In this document: one piece after another, positions 14,061-24,032 of the stretch
How the letters are laid out: each line of letters begins with the position of its first letter
How positions within the stretch are numbered: the stretch's first letter is position 1
Assembly (NCBI GenBank): GCA_946885735.1
Contig: CAMPGW010000027.1
Location: 1 to 31,712 of the forward strand
Length of the DNA: 31,712 nt
Reading direction: 5' to 3'
Source: an uncultured Gammaproteobacteria bacterium
GTDB taxonomy: Bacteria; Pseudomonadota; Gammaproteobacteria; Xanthomonadales; Xanthomonadaceae
The notes under the pieces: model-generated
The model's database searches: none
Told to the model about the DNA's origin: nothing
Seen by the model: only the letters and a program-made list of their open reading frames with translations
Program-made: the position numbers and the translations under genes

Positions 14061-15142
14061 CGCGCGGTCCGCTCGGGCGCGGGCAGGCGCCCGTCGCGCA
14101 GGAACATCCAGGTCGCCAGCCCCAGCATCGGCACGTGCACCCACCACAGGCCCAGCCAGGCCGGGAAGCGCCCGTTGCCGATCAGGCCGGTGCCCAGCAG
14201 CATCAGGATCATGCCGACGATGTAGACCAGCAGCGCGAACAGCACCAGGCCGTACTGCGGCTGGCGCGGCTCGCTGCGCGCCAGGGGCATCGCGAACACC
14301 GCAAGGATCGCAACGAACAAGGGCATCGCGATGCGCCAGTGCACCTCGGCCACCGACTTCGGCAGGCCCGAGGCATACAGCGCCGGTGTCGAATCGGCCG
14401 AGAGGTCGTCGCCCTTGCCGTCCTGCTCGCGGTCGGGCACGCGGATGTCGTTGGTCTGGAAGCGCATCATGCGGAAATCGCGCGAACCCAGCGCACCCTC
14501 GACGCGGAAGCCGTCGGTCAGCCGCAGGTAGCGCGCGGTCTCGCCGAGCAGCTGCAGGTTGCCCTCGTGCGCGGTGATGATGTCGAGCCGGCCCTGCTCG
14601 TTCTCGCGCTGGACGAACAGCTCGCTGAAGCGGGTGCCGTCGGGCGTGAGCTCGGTGACGTAAAGCACGCCGGCGCCGCCGGGCAGTTCGACGAAGCGCC
14701 CGGGCTCGAGGCCGGCGATGAGGAAGCTGCGGTTGGCGGCCTCGATCATTTCCTGCGCGCGCTGCGCCGACAGCGGCGCCAGCCACAGCGAGGCCAGGCC
14801 GACGATCAGCACCACCGGCGCGCTGACCAGCGCCAGCGGCTTCCACAAGCGCTGCGGGCCGAGCCCGACCGAGGCCAGCACCGCCATCTCGCTTTCGGCG
14901 TACATGCGGCTGATCGAGATCAGCAGGCCCAGGAACAGGGCCAGCGGCAGTACCAGGGTCAGGAAGCGGATGGATCGCAGCCCGAGTTGCGACAGCAGCA
15001 GGCCCGCCGGTACCTTGCCCTTGGCGATCTCCGAGATCAGGTCCGCGAACAGCGCGCCCAGCGTCACCAGCAGCAGCACGACTGCGACGGCGAACACGCT
15101 TTCGGCGAACTGCCGGGTCAGGTGCCTTTCGATCAGCAGCAT
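14057..15142 (-). CDS. lptF: LPS export ABC transporter permease LptF
   Basis: A 361-residue permease, partner of LptG. It opens with MLLIERHLTRQFAESVFAVAVVLLLVTLGALFADL, the typical LptF start. A cytoplasmic coupling region carries SRMYAESEMAVLASVGLG, the family's conserved helix that contacts LptB. The periplasmic jellyroll spans about residues 130-260, followed by three C-terminal helices. I start at ATG 15142; the longer frame to 15283 would run through the pepA promoter region and start in the pepA coding sequence. lptF is the first gene of an lptF-lptG operon read leftwards and is divergent from pepA. Confidence 0.94.
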   Translation of the reverse strand: MLLIERHLTRQFAESVFAVAVVLLLVTLGALFADLISEIAKGKVPAGLLLSQLGLRSIRFLTLVLPLALFLGLLISISRMYAESEMAVLASVGLGPQRLWKPLALVSAPVVLIVGLASLWLAPLSAQRAQEMIEAANRSFLIAGLEPGRFVELPGGAGVLYVTELTPDGTRFSELFVQRENEQGRLDIITAHEGNLQLLGETARYLRLTDGFRVEGALGSRDFRMMRFQTNDIRVPDREQDGKGDDLSADSTPALYASGLPKSVAEVHWRIAMPLFVAILAVFAMPLARSEPRQPQYGLVLFALLVYIVGMILMLLGTGLIGNGRFPAWLGLWWVHVPMLGLATWMFLRDGRLPAPERTAR

Positions 15143-15152
15143 GGGAACGGCT

Positions 15153-15184
15153 TTGACATCGGGAGGGGTCGCTTGAATTAGACT
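15153..15184 (+). promoter_or_regulatory. Candidate promoter for pepA
   Basis: A perfect TTGACA (15153-15158) is followed after 20 bases by TAGACT (15179-15184). The spacing is longer than the ideal 17, so activity is uncertain. It lies in the 107-base region between divergent lptF and pepA. A CTAAT box on the minus strand in the same place could serve lptF. Confidence 0.3.
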
Positions 15185-15229
15185 GGGCGTCTCGTGCGCG
15201 TCCCTGTCTCCGGGTCCGCCTACCCCCCA

Positions 15230-15249
15230 ATTGTACGGAAATTGTCCGA

Positions 15250-15251
<2 letters not shown>
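15230..15251. repeat. Imperfect 11-bp tandem repeat at the pepA start
   Basis: ATTGTACGGAA (15230-15240) is directly followed by ATTGTCCGAAT (15241-15251), which agree at 8 of 11 positions and run into the pepA ATG. It could be an operator or simply AT-rich leader. No known factor is assigned. Confidence 0.5.
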
Positions 15252-16722
<1,471 letters not shown>

Positions 16723-16753
16723 GCGCGGCCTGGCGCGGGCTGAGCACATTCCG

Positions 16754-17182
16754 ATGGCTGCCCGCGCCGACTTCTACCTGATCGCCAAGCCGCGCTTCCT
16801 CGAGAAGCCGCTGCTGCTGGTGTGCGAACTCGCCCGCAAGGCCAACGACGCCGGCCAGCCGCTGCTGATCCTGGCGGCCTCGGCGGTGCAGGCGGAGTTG
16901 CTCGACGAGATGCTGTGGGAGTTCGACCCGGACGCGTACGTGCCGCACCAGATCGCCGGCACCGACGAGGACGACGACCTCACCCCGGTGCTGATCGTGC
17001 CGCCGGAATACGAAGCCCCGATGCGCCCGCTGGTGCTGAACCTGCGCAACGAGCCGGCGCCGTCCGGTTTCGAGCGCGTGCTGGAGGTGGTGCCGGCCGA
17101 CGCTTCGGCGCGCGAGCCGCTGCGCCAGCGCTGGAAGCATTACGCCGCGGCGGGCCTGGCGGTGCAGAAGTTCGACATGTAG
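16754..17182 (+). CDS. holC: DNA polymerase III chi subunit
   Basis: A 142-residue protein starts at ATG 16754, 31 bases after pepA on the same strand. This gene order (pepA-holC) is the usual one in gammaproteobacteria. Family features include the opening ADFYLIAKPRFLEKPLLLVCELARKAND, the strand GQPLLILAAS, LDEMLWEFDPDAYVPHQIAG, and PVLIVPPEYEAP. Chi binds psi and the C-terminal tail of single-strand binding protein and ties the clamp loader to SSB. In many relatives valS follows; here the next gene, pepP, runs the other way and no valS is in the window. Confidence 0.92.
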   Translation: MAARADFYLIAKPRFLEKPLLLVCELARKANDAGQPLLILAASAVQAELLDEMLWEFDPDAYVPHQIAGTDEDDDLTPVLIVPPEYEAPMRPLVLNLRNEPAPSGFERVLEVVPADASAREPLRQRWKHYAAAGLAVQKFDM

Positions 17183-18520
17183 TCAGCGCGAGGCCAGCAC
17201 GGCCTCGACCGCATCCAGCTCGCGCGGCACGCCCTCGGTCAGCACCTGGTGGCCGTCGGCGGTGATGACCACGTCGTCCTCGATGCGGATGCCGATGCCC
17301 TGGTACTTCGCCGGCACGCCCTTGCTGCCCGGCGCGACGTACAGGCCCGGCTCGATGGTGAAGGCCATGCCCGGCTCGAGCTCGCGGAACTCGCCGGCGA
17401 CCTTGTATTCCCCGACGTCGTGCACGTCCAGGCCGAGCCAGTGCCCGGTCTTGTGCATGTAGAAGCGCCGGTAGTCGCCCGAGGCGAGCACGTCCTTGAG
17501 CTTGCCCTTCAGCAAGCCCAGCGAGAGCAGGCCCTCGGCGAGCACGCTGACGGCGGCGTCGTGGCCGGCGATCCAGGACCGCCCCGGCCGCGCTTCGGCC
17601 ATCGCCGCCTTCTGCGCATCCAGCACCAGCTGGTAGAGCGCGCGCTGCGCCGGCGTGTAGGTGCCGTCCACCGGCCAGGTGCGGGTGATGTCCGAGGCGT
17701 AGTTGGCGTATTCGGCGCCGGCGTCCACCAGCAGCAAATCCCCGGCCGCCATCGGCGCGTTGTTGGCGCGGTAGTGCAGCACGCAGCCATTGGCGCCGGC
17801 GCCGACGATGGGCTCGTAGGCGGCGACGCAATCGTTGCGGCGGTACACGTGCTGCAGCGCGGCCTCCACTTCGTACTCGCGCGCGCCCGGGCGGGTGGCG
17901 CGCATGGCCTCGACCTGCGCCTCGGCGGCGACGTCGGCGGCGCGTTGCATCAGCCGCAGTTCGTCGCGGCTCTTGAACAGGCGCAGCTCGTGCAGCAGGT
18001 GGCCGAGTTCGAGGAACTCGTGCGGAGGTTCCACGCCCTGGCGCGAACGCGCGCGCACCCGGTTCACCCAACCAATCAACGTGAGGTCGAAATCCTTGTC
18101 GCGGCCGAAGTGGTAGTAGACGCGGCTGCGTCCTTCCAGCAGCCCGGGCAGGATCTCGTCCAGGTCGGTGATTGGATACGCGTCGTCCATGCCGAAGCGC
18201 TCGACCGCGCCTTCGGGACCGGCGCGCGGGCCGTCCCAGGCTTCGCGTTCGGCATTGCGCTCGCGGCAGAACAGCAGTTGCTCGCCGTGCTTGCGCCCCG
18301 GTACCAGCACCAGCACCGCCTCGGGTTCCGGGAAGCCGCTCAGGTACCAGAAGTCGCTGTCCTGGCGATACGGGTAGGTGGTGTCCTTGCTGCGGATGCG
18401 CTCGGGCGCCGACGGGAGGATCAGGATCGCGTCCTCGTCCGCCATGCGCATGAGCTGGCGGCGCCGCCGCGCGAACTCGGCGGGCTTGATCAGCGGGGCG
18501 GCCGGCGCGCGCGCCGCCAT
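17183..18520 (-). CDS. pepP: Xaa-Pro aminopeptidase (aminopeptidase P)
   Basis: A 445-residue M24B peptidase that removes the N-terminal residue before a proline. The N-terminal creatinase-like domain (about 1-175) includes DSDFWYLSGFPEPEAVLVLVP. The catalytic pita-bread domain keeps all metal ligands: Asp in LLVDAGAEY, Asp in ASDITRTWP, His in HKTGHWLGLDVHDVGEY, Glu in TIEPGLY and Glu in IRIEDDVVIT. Length matches E. coli PepP. The ATG shares one base with the stop of the upstream UPF0149 gene (TGATG), so they are coupled. It is convergent with holC, with stops abutting. Confidence 0.95.
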   Translation of the reverse strand: MAARAPAAPLIKPAEFARRRRQLMRMADEDAILILPSAPERIRSKDTTYPYRQDSDFWYLSGFPEPEAVLVLVPGRKHGEQLLFCRERNAEREAWDGPRAGPEGAVERFGMDDAYPITDLDEILPGLLEGRSRVYYHFGRDKDFDLTLIGWVNRVRARSRQGVEPPHEFLELGHLLHELRLFKSRDELRLMQRAADVAAEAQVEAMRATRPGAREYEVEAALQHVYRRNDCVAAYEPIVGAGANGCVLHYRANNAPMAAGDLLLVDAGAEYANYASDITRTWPVDGTYTPAQRALYQLVLDAQKAAMAEARPGRSWIAGHDAAVSVLAEGLLSLGLLKGKLKDVLASGDYRRFYMHKTGHWLGLDVHDVGEYKVAGEFRELEPGMAFTIEPGLYVAPGSKGVPAKYQGIGIRIEDDVVITADGHQVLTEGVPRELDAVEAVLASR

Positions 18521-19074
18521 CAGTTCAGCGAGCGCCGATGGCGCGGGGCGAGCACGCAGTCGCTGTGCAGCAGCAGGGCGGCGACGCGGACGAATTCGGC
18601 CACTTCCTCCAGCGCCTGCTCGTCGGATTCGGGATCGTCGTAGGCCAGGTCGCTGGCGGCCATCTTCGCCAGGTCGGCAAGCGCGTCGCGCGACTCCTCC
18701 GACAACGGCGGCTCGGCGCCGGCGGACAGGCCGAAGCCGCCGAGGAAGCCGCGACACCAGCGGATCATCGCGTCGCCGCGTTCGCGCACCGGACGGTCCA
18801 CGCTCGGCAGCAACAGGTCGAAGCCGAAATCGGGGGACTCGATCAGCGCTTCGCTGGCGACGTACATGCGGTCGAGCGCGCTGTCGCGTTCGATCGCCTC
18901 GGGCGCGTCGTCGGCCATCACCGTCCCCAGCCAGGCGTCGCGGCCCGGTGCCGGTGAACCGCCGGAGAGGTAACCGCACAGCGCGCCGTGCAGCTCGGAC
19001 GGATCCTGCCCCAGCGCCAGGCGGGTGACCTGTGCGTCGAGCTCATCGTAGTCGGGCAAGGCAATCTCGTTCAT
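18520..19074 (-). CDS. UPF0149 (YgfB/YecA) family protein
   Basis: A 184-residue acidic, mostly helical protein. The family core is visible: ELHGALCGYLSGGSPAP near residue 27, WLGTVMAD, a central region with LDRMYVASEALIESPDFGFDLLLPS, then the hallmark WCRGFLGGFGLSAG near residue 105 and a C-terminal helix bundle ending EEVAEFVRVAALLLHSDCV. It lacks the SEC-C zinc motif found in some YecA proteins, so it is the YgfB type. A ygfB-pepP pairing is common in gammaproteobacteria. A role in regulating stress or antibiotic-response genes is reported for a Pseudomonas homologue, not shown here. ATG 19074 has a TAGAAT box 25 bases upstream. Confidence 0.9.
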   Translation of the reverse strand: MNEIALPDYDELDAQVTRLALGQDPSELHGALCGYLSGGSPAPGRDAWLGTVMADDAPEAIERDSALDRMYVASEALIESPDFGFDLLLPSVDRPVRERGDAMIRWCRGFLGGFGLSAGAEPPLSEESRDALADLAKMAASDLAYDDPESDEQALEEVAEFVRVAALLLHSDCVLAPRHRRSLN

Positions 19075-19182
19075 GGGCGCTCGGCCGGAGGCGTGACCCA
19101 TTCTAGCAAGCCGGCGCGTTCGCCTTGTGGACCGCCGCCGTTCCTACCTACACTGCGGTCCACCCCCAAGGAATCCTCACGC

Positions 19183-21393
19183 GTGCCGGACGGGAGCCTG
19201 CCCTGGCTGCAGTTGTTGGCGTTGCTGGCCGCCGTCGCGCTGTCCTGGCTGTTCTGGCGGCTGGTCAGCCGCCGGCAGTTGGCCGAGCAGGCGCTGATGG
19301 CGCAGATCCGCGAGCGCGAAGCGCGGCTGAACCTGGCCCTGTGGGGATCGGGCGACGAGTTCTGGGACTGGAACATCCGCGACAACAGCCTGTACCGCGT
19401 CGGCGCCAACCAGTTGTTCGGCCAGGGCACCGTCGAGCACCTGAGCACGGATGACTGGCGCAACAATGCCGTGCATCCGGAGGACCTTCCCCGGGTCCAG
19501 CAGATGCTGCAGGAGCATATCGTCGGCCGCGCCGAGATCTACGACTCCGAACACCGCATCCGCAATGCCGCCGGCGAGTGGGTCTGGGTGCGCTCGCGCG
19601 GCAAGGTGGTCGAGCGCGACGAGAACGGCAACCCGTTGCGCATGGCCGGTACCGCCCGGGACGTCACGGCGGCGCGCAAGGCCGAGCGCGAGCGCCGCGT
19701 GGCGCTGGAGGTGCTGCGCAGCATGAGCGAGGCGGTGGCGGTGATCGACCTCGACTTCCGCTTCATCTCGGTCAATCCCTCGTTCTCGCGCATCACCGGC
19801 TACAGCGAGGAGGAAGTCGTCGGGCTGAACTCGAGCCTGCTCGACTCCGCCCAGCACAGCCCGGAGTTCTACCGGCGCGTGCGCGACATCCTCGAGCGCA
19901 CCGGCCACTGGGCCGGCGAGATGTGGCAGCGGCGCAAGGACGACGAGGAGTTCCTCGGCTGGATCGAGATGAGCGAGGTGCGTGATTCGCTCGGCGCACG
20001 CTCGCACTTCGTCGCCGTGGTCAACGACATCACCGACAAGAAGCGCGCCGAGCAGGAGCTCCGCTACCTGGCCAACTACGACACCCTCACCGGCCTGCCC
20101 AACCGGGCGTTGCTGTCGGAGCGGCTCGGCCGGGCGATCATCCGCGCGCGCCGGCAGGAGACGCGGGTGGCGGTGCTGTTCCTGGACCTGGACCGGTTCA
20201 AGGACATCAACGACTCGCTCGGCCATGCCGCCGGGGACCGGCTGCTGAAGGCTGCGGCCTCGCGCCTGCAGTCCACGGTCAGCGCCTCGGACACGGTGGC
20301 GCGGCTGGGCGGCGACGAGTTCACGGTGGTGCTGGAGGACGTGGAGAGCCTGGTGGCGGTCGAGCGCATGGCGCGCGAGATCCTGGCCGCGTTCAGCACG
20401 CCGCTGGAGGTGGACGAGCGCCACGACGTCAGCATCACCCCGTCGCTGGGCATCAGCCTGTACCCGGACCACGCGCTGGTGCCGACCGACCTGCTCAAGT
20501 TCGCCGACACGGCGATGTACCAGGCCAAGGCGGAAGGCCGCAACACCTACCAGGTCTACAACGAGGCGATGGACGCGGAGGCGCGGCATCGCGCCGCGAT
20601 CATTGCGGCGCTGCGGCGCGCGCTCGACCGCGGCGAGTTCCGGCTGGTCTACCAGCCGCGGCTGGCGCTGGCCGATGGCCGCATCACCGGCGTGGAGTGC
20701 CTGCTGCGCTGGCAGAGCGCGGAGCTGGGCGAGATCCAGCCGACCGAGTTCATCCCCCTGGCCGAGGAAAGCGGGCTGATCGTGCCGATCGGCGAATGGG
20801 TGCTGGGCGAGGCCTGCCGCCAGCTCAAGGCCTGGCGCGGGCAGGGCCTGACCGAGCTCCGGATGGGCGTGAACGTGTCGGTGCTGCAGTTGCTGCGCGG
20901 CAACCTCGCCGCCTACCTCAAGCGCCTGCTGCTGGTCACCGAGCTGCCGGCGGACCGGATCGAGCTCGAGCTCACCGAGAGCATGGTCATGCAGAACGCC
21001 GAACAGACCACCGCCATGCTCGATGAACTGCGCAAGCTCGGGGTCAGCCTGGCGATCGACGATTTCGGCACCGGCTATTCCTCGCTGGTCTACCTCAAGC
21101 GCCTGCCGATCGACACCCTGAAGATCGACAAGGAATTCATCGACGACCTCACCCGCGACGCCGACGACGAGGCGATCACCTCCACCATCGTGAGCATGGG
21201 CCATTCGCTCGGCCTGACGGTGATCGCCGAGGGCGTGGAGAACGAGCAGCAGCTGGAATTCCTGCGCGCCCTGGGCTGCGACGAGGTGCAGGGCCACTGG
21301 CTGTCGCGGCCGATCGACGCCGAGCGCTGCCTTGCCTTCGTCCGCGCCTGGCGCCCGGAGAGCCTGCTGGCCGGACGGGTCGCGGCGGGCTGA
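19183..21393 (+). CDS. PAS-PAS-GGDEF-EAL cyclic di-GMP signalling protein
   Basis: A 736-residue membrane sensor starts at GTG 19183 with AAGGA about ten bases upstream. A hydrophobic segment at residues 6-26 anchors it. A PAS domain with PAC spans about 45-165, a second PAS about 172-290, GGDEF about 295-455 and EAL about 470-715. The GGDEF motif is intact at 376-380, so cyclase activity is possible. The I-site position (SASD before DTVARL) lacks the Arg of RxxD. In the EAL domain the signature reads ECL (Glu at 505), while LTES, DDFGTGYSSL (from 626) and KIDKEFI are kept. It may make, break or just bind c-di-GMP. It is divergent from the UPF0149 gene. Confidence 0.93.
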   Translation: MPDGSLPWLQLLALLAAVALSWLFWRLVSRRQLAEQALMAQIREREARLNLALWGSGDEFWDWNIRDNSLYRVGANQLFGQGTVEHLSTDDWRNNAVHPEDLPRVQQMLQEHIVGRAEIYDSEHRIRNAAGEWVWVRSRGKVVERDENGNPLRMAGTARDVTAARKAERERRVALEVLRSMSEAVAVIDLDFRFISVNPSFSRITGYSEEEVVGLNSSLLDSAQHSPEFYRRVRDILERTGHWAGEMWQRRKDDEEFLGWIEMSEVRDSLGARSHFVAVVNDITDKKRAEQELRYLANYDTLTGLPNRALLSERLGRAIIRARRQETRVAVLFLDLDRFKDINDSLGHAAGDRLLKAAASRLQSTVSASDTVARLGGDEFTVVLEDVESLVAVERMAREILAAFSTPLEVDERHDVSITPSLGISLYPDHALVPTDLLKFADTAMYQAKAEGRNTYQVYNEAMDAEARHRAAIIAALRRALDRGEFRLVYQPRLALADGRITGVECLLRWQSAELGEIQPTEFIPLAEESGLIVPIGEWVLGEACRQLKAWRGQGLTELRMGVNVSVLQLLRGNLAAYLKRLLLVTELPADRIELELTESMVMQNAEQTTAMLDELRKLGVSLAIDDFGTGYSSLVYLKRLPIDTLKIDKEFIDDLTRDADDEAITSTIVSMGHSLGLTVIAEGVENEQQLEFLRALGCDEVQGHWLSRPIDAERCLAFVRAWRPESLLAGRVAAG

Positions 21394-21427
21394 ACCGGCC
21401 CGGTTGACCGCGTCCGGGCGGCGGGCC

Positions 21428-21433
21428 TATCGT
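21428..21433 (+). promoter_or_regulatory. Candidate -10 element for TIGR02449-zapA (leaderless spacing)
   Basis: TATCGT ends six bases before ATG 21440. The intervening GGGCCG is not a ribosome binding site of the usual kind. It would start a transcript at the first codon. Confidence 0.4.
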
Positions 21434-21439
21434 GGGCCG

Positions 21440-21661
21440 ATGGACGCCAACGACACCCTGGCCGCGGTCCAGCAGCTGGCCGCGCGCATCGACAAGCTGC
21501 TCGACCTCACCCGCCGCCTGGCGGAGGAAAACCGCAGCCTGCGCCAGGGCCAGGAACAACTGGTCAACGAGCGCGCGCAACTGCTCAACAAGAACGAACT
21601 CGCCCGTTCACGGGTGGAAGCCATGATCCACCGCCTGAAGTCCCTGGAGAACAACGCGTGA
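21440..21661 (+). CDS. TIGR02449 family small coiled-coil protein
   Basis: A 73-residue, highly helical protein with heptad-like repeats over most of its length (LAARIDKLLDLTRRLAEENRSLRQGQEQL...). It ends in HRLKSLEN. Proteins of this family are found just upstream of zapA in many gammaproteobacteria and resemble the cell-division factor ZapB in size and coiled-coil nature, but a ZapB role is inference. Its stop overlaps the zapA start (GTGA), indicating co-translation. Confidence 0.85.
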   Translation: MDANDTLAAVQQLAARIDKLLDLTRRLAEENRSLRQGQEQLVNERAQLLNKNELARSRVEAMIHRLKSLENNA

Positions 21662-21957
21662 GCGAGCCCGTCAACGTGCGCGTGCTCGACCGCGAGTTCA
21701 CCGTCGGCTGCGAACCGGGCGAACAGGACAAGCTGATGGCGGCCGCGCAGTTCCTCGACGCGCGCATGCGCGAGGTGCGCGGCAGCAACCGCAGCGCCGC
21801 GCTCGACCGCGTCGCCGTGCTTACCGCGCTGAACCTGGCGGCGGAACTGCTGCAGGGCAAGCAGTCCGGCGGCGCGCAGGAACAGCAGATCGCGCGCACG
21901 CTCGGCGATTTGAACCGCAAGCTGGACGGGTTGTTCGACTCGCTCGCCACGCGCTGA
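21658..21957 (+). CDS. zapA: Cell division protein ZapA
   Basis: A 99-residue protein starting at GTG 21658, four bases overlapping the TIGR02449 gene. The N-terminal alpha/beta head is typical: VNVRVLDREFTVGCEPGEQDKLMAAAQFLDARMREVRG. It is followed by DRVAVLTALNLAAELL and a C-terminal coiled coil. ZapA crosslinks and bundles FtsZ filaments at midcell. It precedes the 6S RNA gene as in E. coli and relatives. Confidence 0.92.
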   Translation: MSEPVNVRVLDREFTVGCEPGEQDKLMAAAQFLDARMREVRGSNRSAALDRVAVLTALNLAAELLQGKQSGGAQEQQIARTLGDLNRKLDGLFDSLATR

Positions 21958-21987
21958 CCGCCGCCGCCCGCGGCGGCTGATGAAATA

Positions 21988-22018
21988 TTCACGCGCGCGT
22001 TTTCGCCGGCGCTATACT
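21988..22018 (+). promoter_or_regulatory. Promoter of ssrS (6S RNA)
   Basis: A near-consensus -10 TATACT lies at 22013-22018, with a poor -35 TTCACG at 21988-21993, 19 bases upstream. The predicted start, about 22025, agrees with the 5' end of the 6S fold. Confidence 0.6.
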
Positions 22019-22022
22019 GGAT

Positions 22023-22213
22023 CCGTGTCCTCTGCCGTGTTCGACAGCGTGCGCTAACATACGCCTTGTCCCATAAACACGACCCGGGAACTGCGCGTCA
22101 TCGCGGTGTGCATGTCCGCCCCGTTGCGGAAAGCCTGATGTGGTGGCGACGGTGCCCACTTGATCCTTGGGATCAAGGTCGTTTCGCAAGCATCGACATG
22201 GCGGAGGATACGA
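22023..22213 (+). ncRNA. ssrS: 6S RNA
   Basis: This is a structured RNA between zapA and fau, the conserved place. The ends pair into the closing stem: CCTCTGCC (22029-22036) with GGCGGAGG (22200-22207), allowing G-U. An internal hairpin near the 3' side, CTTGATCC-TTGG-GATCAAG (about 22159-22177), matches the E. coli hairpin in form, and GGAAAGCCTGATG (22130-22142) resembles the E. coli GAGAAGCCTTAAA. The central part would be the large open bubble that mimics an open promoter and traps sigma70 RNA polymerase in stationary phase. Ends are approximate by a few bases. No coding sequence lies here. Confidence 0.9.
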
Positions 22214-22217
22214 TCCC

Positions 22218-22820
22218 TTGACTGGCCCGGGCCCCGAGGCGTTCGATCGGCGCGCGCTGCGCGCGGCGATGCGCGAACGCCGCCAGACCCTTCCCGCCGC
22301 CGCGCGCATGCAGGCCGCAGAGGCCATCGCCACCCACCTGCTCGCCGATCCCGCGTTTGGTCCCGGCTATGTCGCCGGTTACTGGGCGATGGGCGGCGAA
22401 CTGCCCCTGCACGTGCTGCAAATGCGCCTGCGCCCCGACCAGGTCTGGTGCCTGCCCTGCCTGGAAACCGACGGCCACCTGCGCTTCGCGCCCTGGCGGC
22501 CGGGCGATCCGCTGGTCTCGAACCGCTTCGGCATTCCCGAACCCGACGTCGCGCCAAGCTCGCGCCTGGACCCCGAGGAACTCTCGATCGTGCTGTTGCC
22601 GCTGGTCGCCTTCAGCGCGGCCGGCACGCGCCTGGGCATGGGCGGCGGCTATTACGACCGCAGCTTCGCCTTCCGCCATGGCCGTGGCGCGCCGCCGCGG
22701 CTGGTGGGCGTGGGTTACGGGTTCCAGCGCGAGGATGCGCTGGCGGCCGAGCCTTGGGACGTGCCGCTGGATGCCGTCGCCACCGAGGCCGGCCTGTTCG
22801 CCTGCCCCGCGGCCGGGTGA
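22218..22820 (+). CDS. fau: 5-formyltetrahydrofolate cyclo-ligase
   Basis: A 200-residue enzyme (also called YgfA) that converts 5-formyl-THF to 5,10-methenyl-THF with ATP. Motifs include RRALRAAMRERRQTL at the N-terminus, PCLETDGHLRFAPWRPGDPLVSNRFGIPEPD in the middle, and the phosphate-binding loop GTRLGMGGGYYDRSF near residue 135. The start is TTG 22218; GGAGG (22203-22207) lies ten bases upstream, and no ATG fits without losing the first helix. That GGAGG is part of the 3' strand of the 6S closing stem. The ssrS-fau linkage is conserved in E. coli and relatives, where they are co-transcribed. Confidence 0.92.
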   Translation: MTGPGPEAFDRRALRAAMRERRQTLPAAARMQAAEAIATHLLADPAFGPGYVAGYWAMGGELPLHVLQMRLRPDQVWCLPCLETDGHLRFAPWRPGDPLVSNRFGIPEPDVAPSSRLDPEELSIVLLPLVAFSAAGTRLGMGGGYYDRSFAFRHGRGAPPRLVGVGYGFQREDALAAEPWDVPLDAVATEAGLFACPAAG

Positions 22821-22830
22821 CAATACGCGC

Positions 22831-23283
<453 letters not shown>

Positions 23284-23290
23284 GCCACCC

Positions 23291-23935
23291 ATGTCACAGA
23301 ACGAAGGCAAGCGCCGCTCCGGCGAGAAGGCCGCCGAATACGTCACCGAGGGCAGCATCGTCGGCGTCGGCACCGGCTCCACCGTGGCCTTCTTCATCGA
23401 GGCGCTGGGGCGGATGAAGCACCGCATCGAAGGCGCGGTTTCCAGTTCCGAACAGAGCACGCGACTGTTGAAGGAACTCGGCATCCCGGTGCTCGACCTC
23501 AACGCCACCGGCCCGCTGGCGCTGTACGTGGACGGCGCCGACGAGTGCGACCCGCATGGCCGGCTGATCAAGGGCGGCGGCGCCGCCCTCACGCGGGAAA
23601 AGATCATCGCCGAGGCCAGCGCGAAGTTCGTCTGCATCATCGACGCCAGCAAGCAGGTGCCGCTGCTGGGCGCCTTCCCGGTGCCGGTGGAGGTGATCCC
23701 GATGGCGCGCAGCCTGGTCGCGCGCAAGCTGGTGGAACTCGGCGGCCAGCCGGTCTGGCGCGAGGGCGTGGTCACCGACAACGGCAACTGGATCCTGGAC
23801 GTGCACAACTGGCGCCTGGCCGATCCGGTGGCGATGGAGCGCGACGTCAACCAGATCCCCGGCGTGGTGACCTGCGGATTGTTCGCCCGACGCGGGGCGG
23901 ACGTGGTGGTCGTGGATGGCATGTTGCGCGAGTGA
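23291..23935 (+). CDS. rpiA: Ribose-5-phosphate isomerase A
   Basis: A 214-residue enzyme that interconverts ribose-5-phosphate and ribulose-5-phosphate in the non-oxidative pentose phosphate pathway. The signature loops are intact: [16 protein letters not shown] (phosphate-binding), [14 protein letters not shown] with the active-site Asp and the GADE motif, [13 protein letters not shown] with the catalytic Glu region, and [10 protein letters not shown]. The nearest upstream gene is the EVE-domain protein. The following 97 bases separate rpiA from the giant secreted-protein gene and hold no other gene. Confidence 0.95.
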   Translation: MSQNEGKRRSGEKAAEYVTEGSIVGVGTGSTVAFFIEALGRMKHRIEGAVSSSEQSTRLLKELGIPVLDLNATGPLALYVDGADECDPHGRLIKGGGAALTREKIIAEASAKFVCIIDASKQVPLLGAFPVPVEVIPMARSLVARKLVELGGQPVWREGVVTDNGNWILDVHNWRLADPVAMERDVNQIPGVVTCGLFARRGADVVVVDGMLRE

Positions 23936-23970
23936 GACGAGTTCGCGCGGTGCAAGCACCCCCCTTCCGT

Positions 23971-23981
23971 TTGACGGTCAA
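23971..23981. promoter_or_regulatory. 11-bp palindrome TTGACGGTCAA upstream of the giant gene
   Basis: The sequence is a perfect inverted repeat TTGAC-G-GTCAA, and its left half also looks like a -35 box (TTGACG). No clear -10 follows at 16-18 bases (CCAAAC is the best). It could be an operator or part of a weak promoter for the gene at 24033. Confidence 0.3.
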
Positions 23982-24032
23982 CGAAGCCGGCCCCAAACTC
24001 CGGCGACGGGGAGCGGCTCGGAGCCAAGTACG

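Noticed and set aside
12483..14225. A 580-codon plus-strand open frame across the RDD and lptG region
   Set aside because: It lies opposite lptG and out of frame with RDD, is rich in Gln, Arg and His as expected of shadow frames in GC-rich DNA, and has no domain. lptG and the RDD protein are clear.
12960..15230. A 756-codon minus-strand frame that includes lptG
   Set aside because: Its N-terminal 390 codons overlap lptF in another frame. The real lptG begins at ATG 14060 with the ATGA overlap.
19177..21297. A 706-codon minus-strand open frame opposite the GGDEF-EAL gene
   Set aside because: It is a complement shadow of a strong, motif-rich gene and has no recognisable domain of its own.
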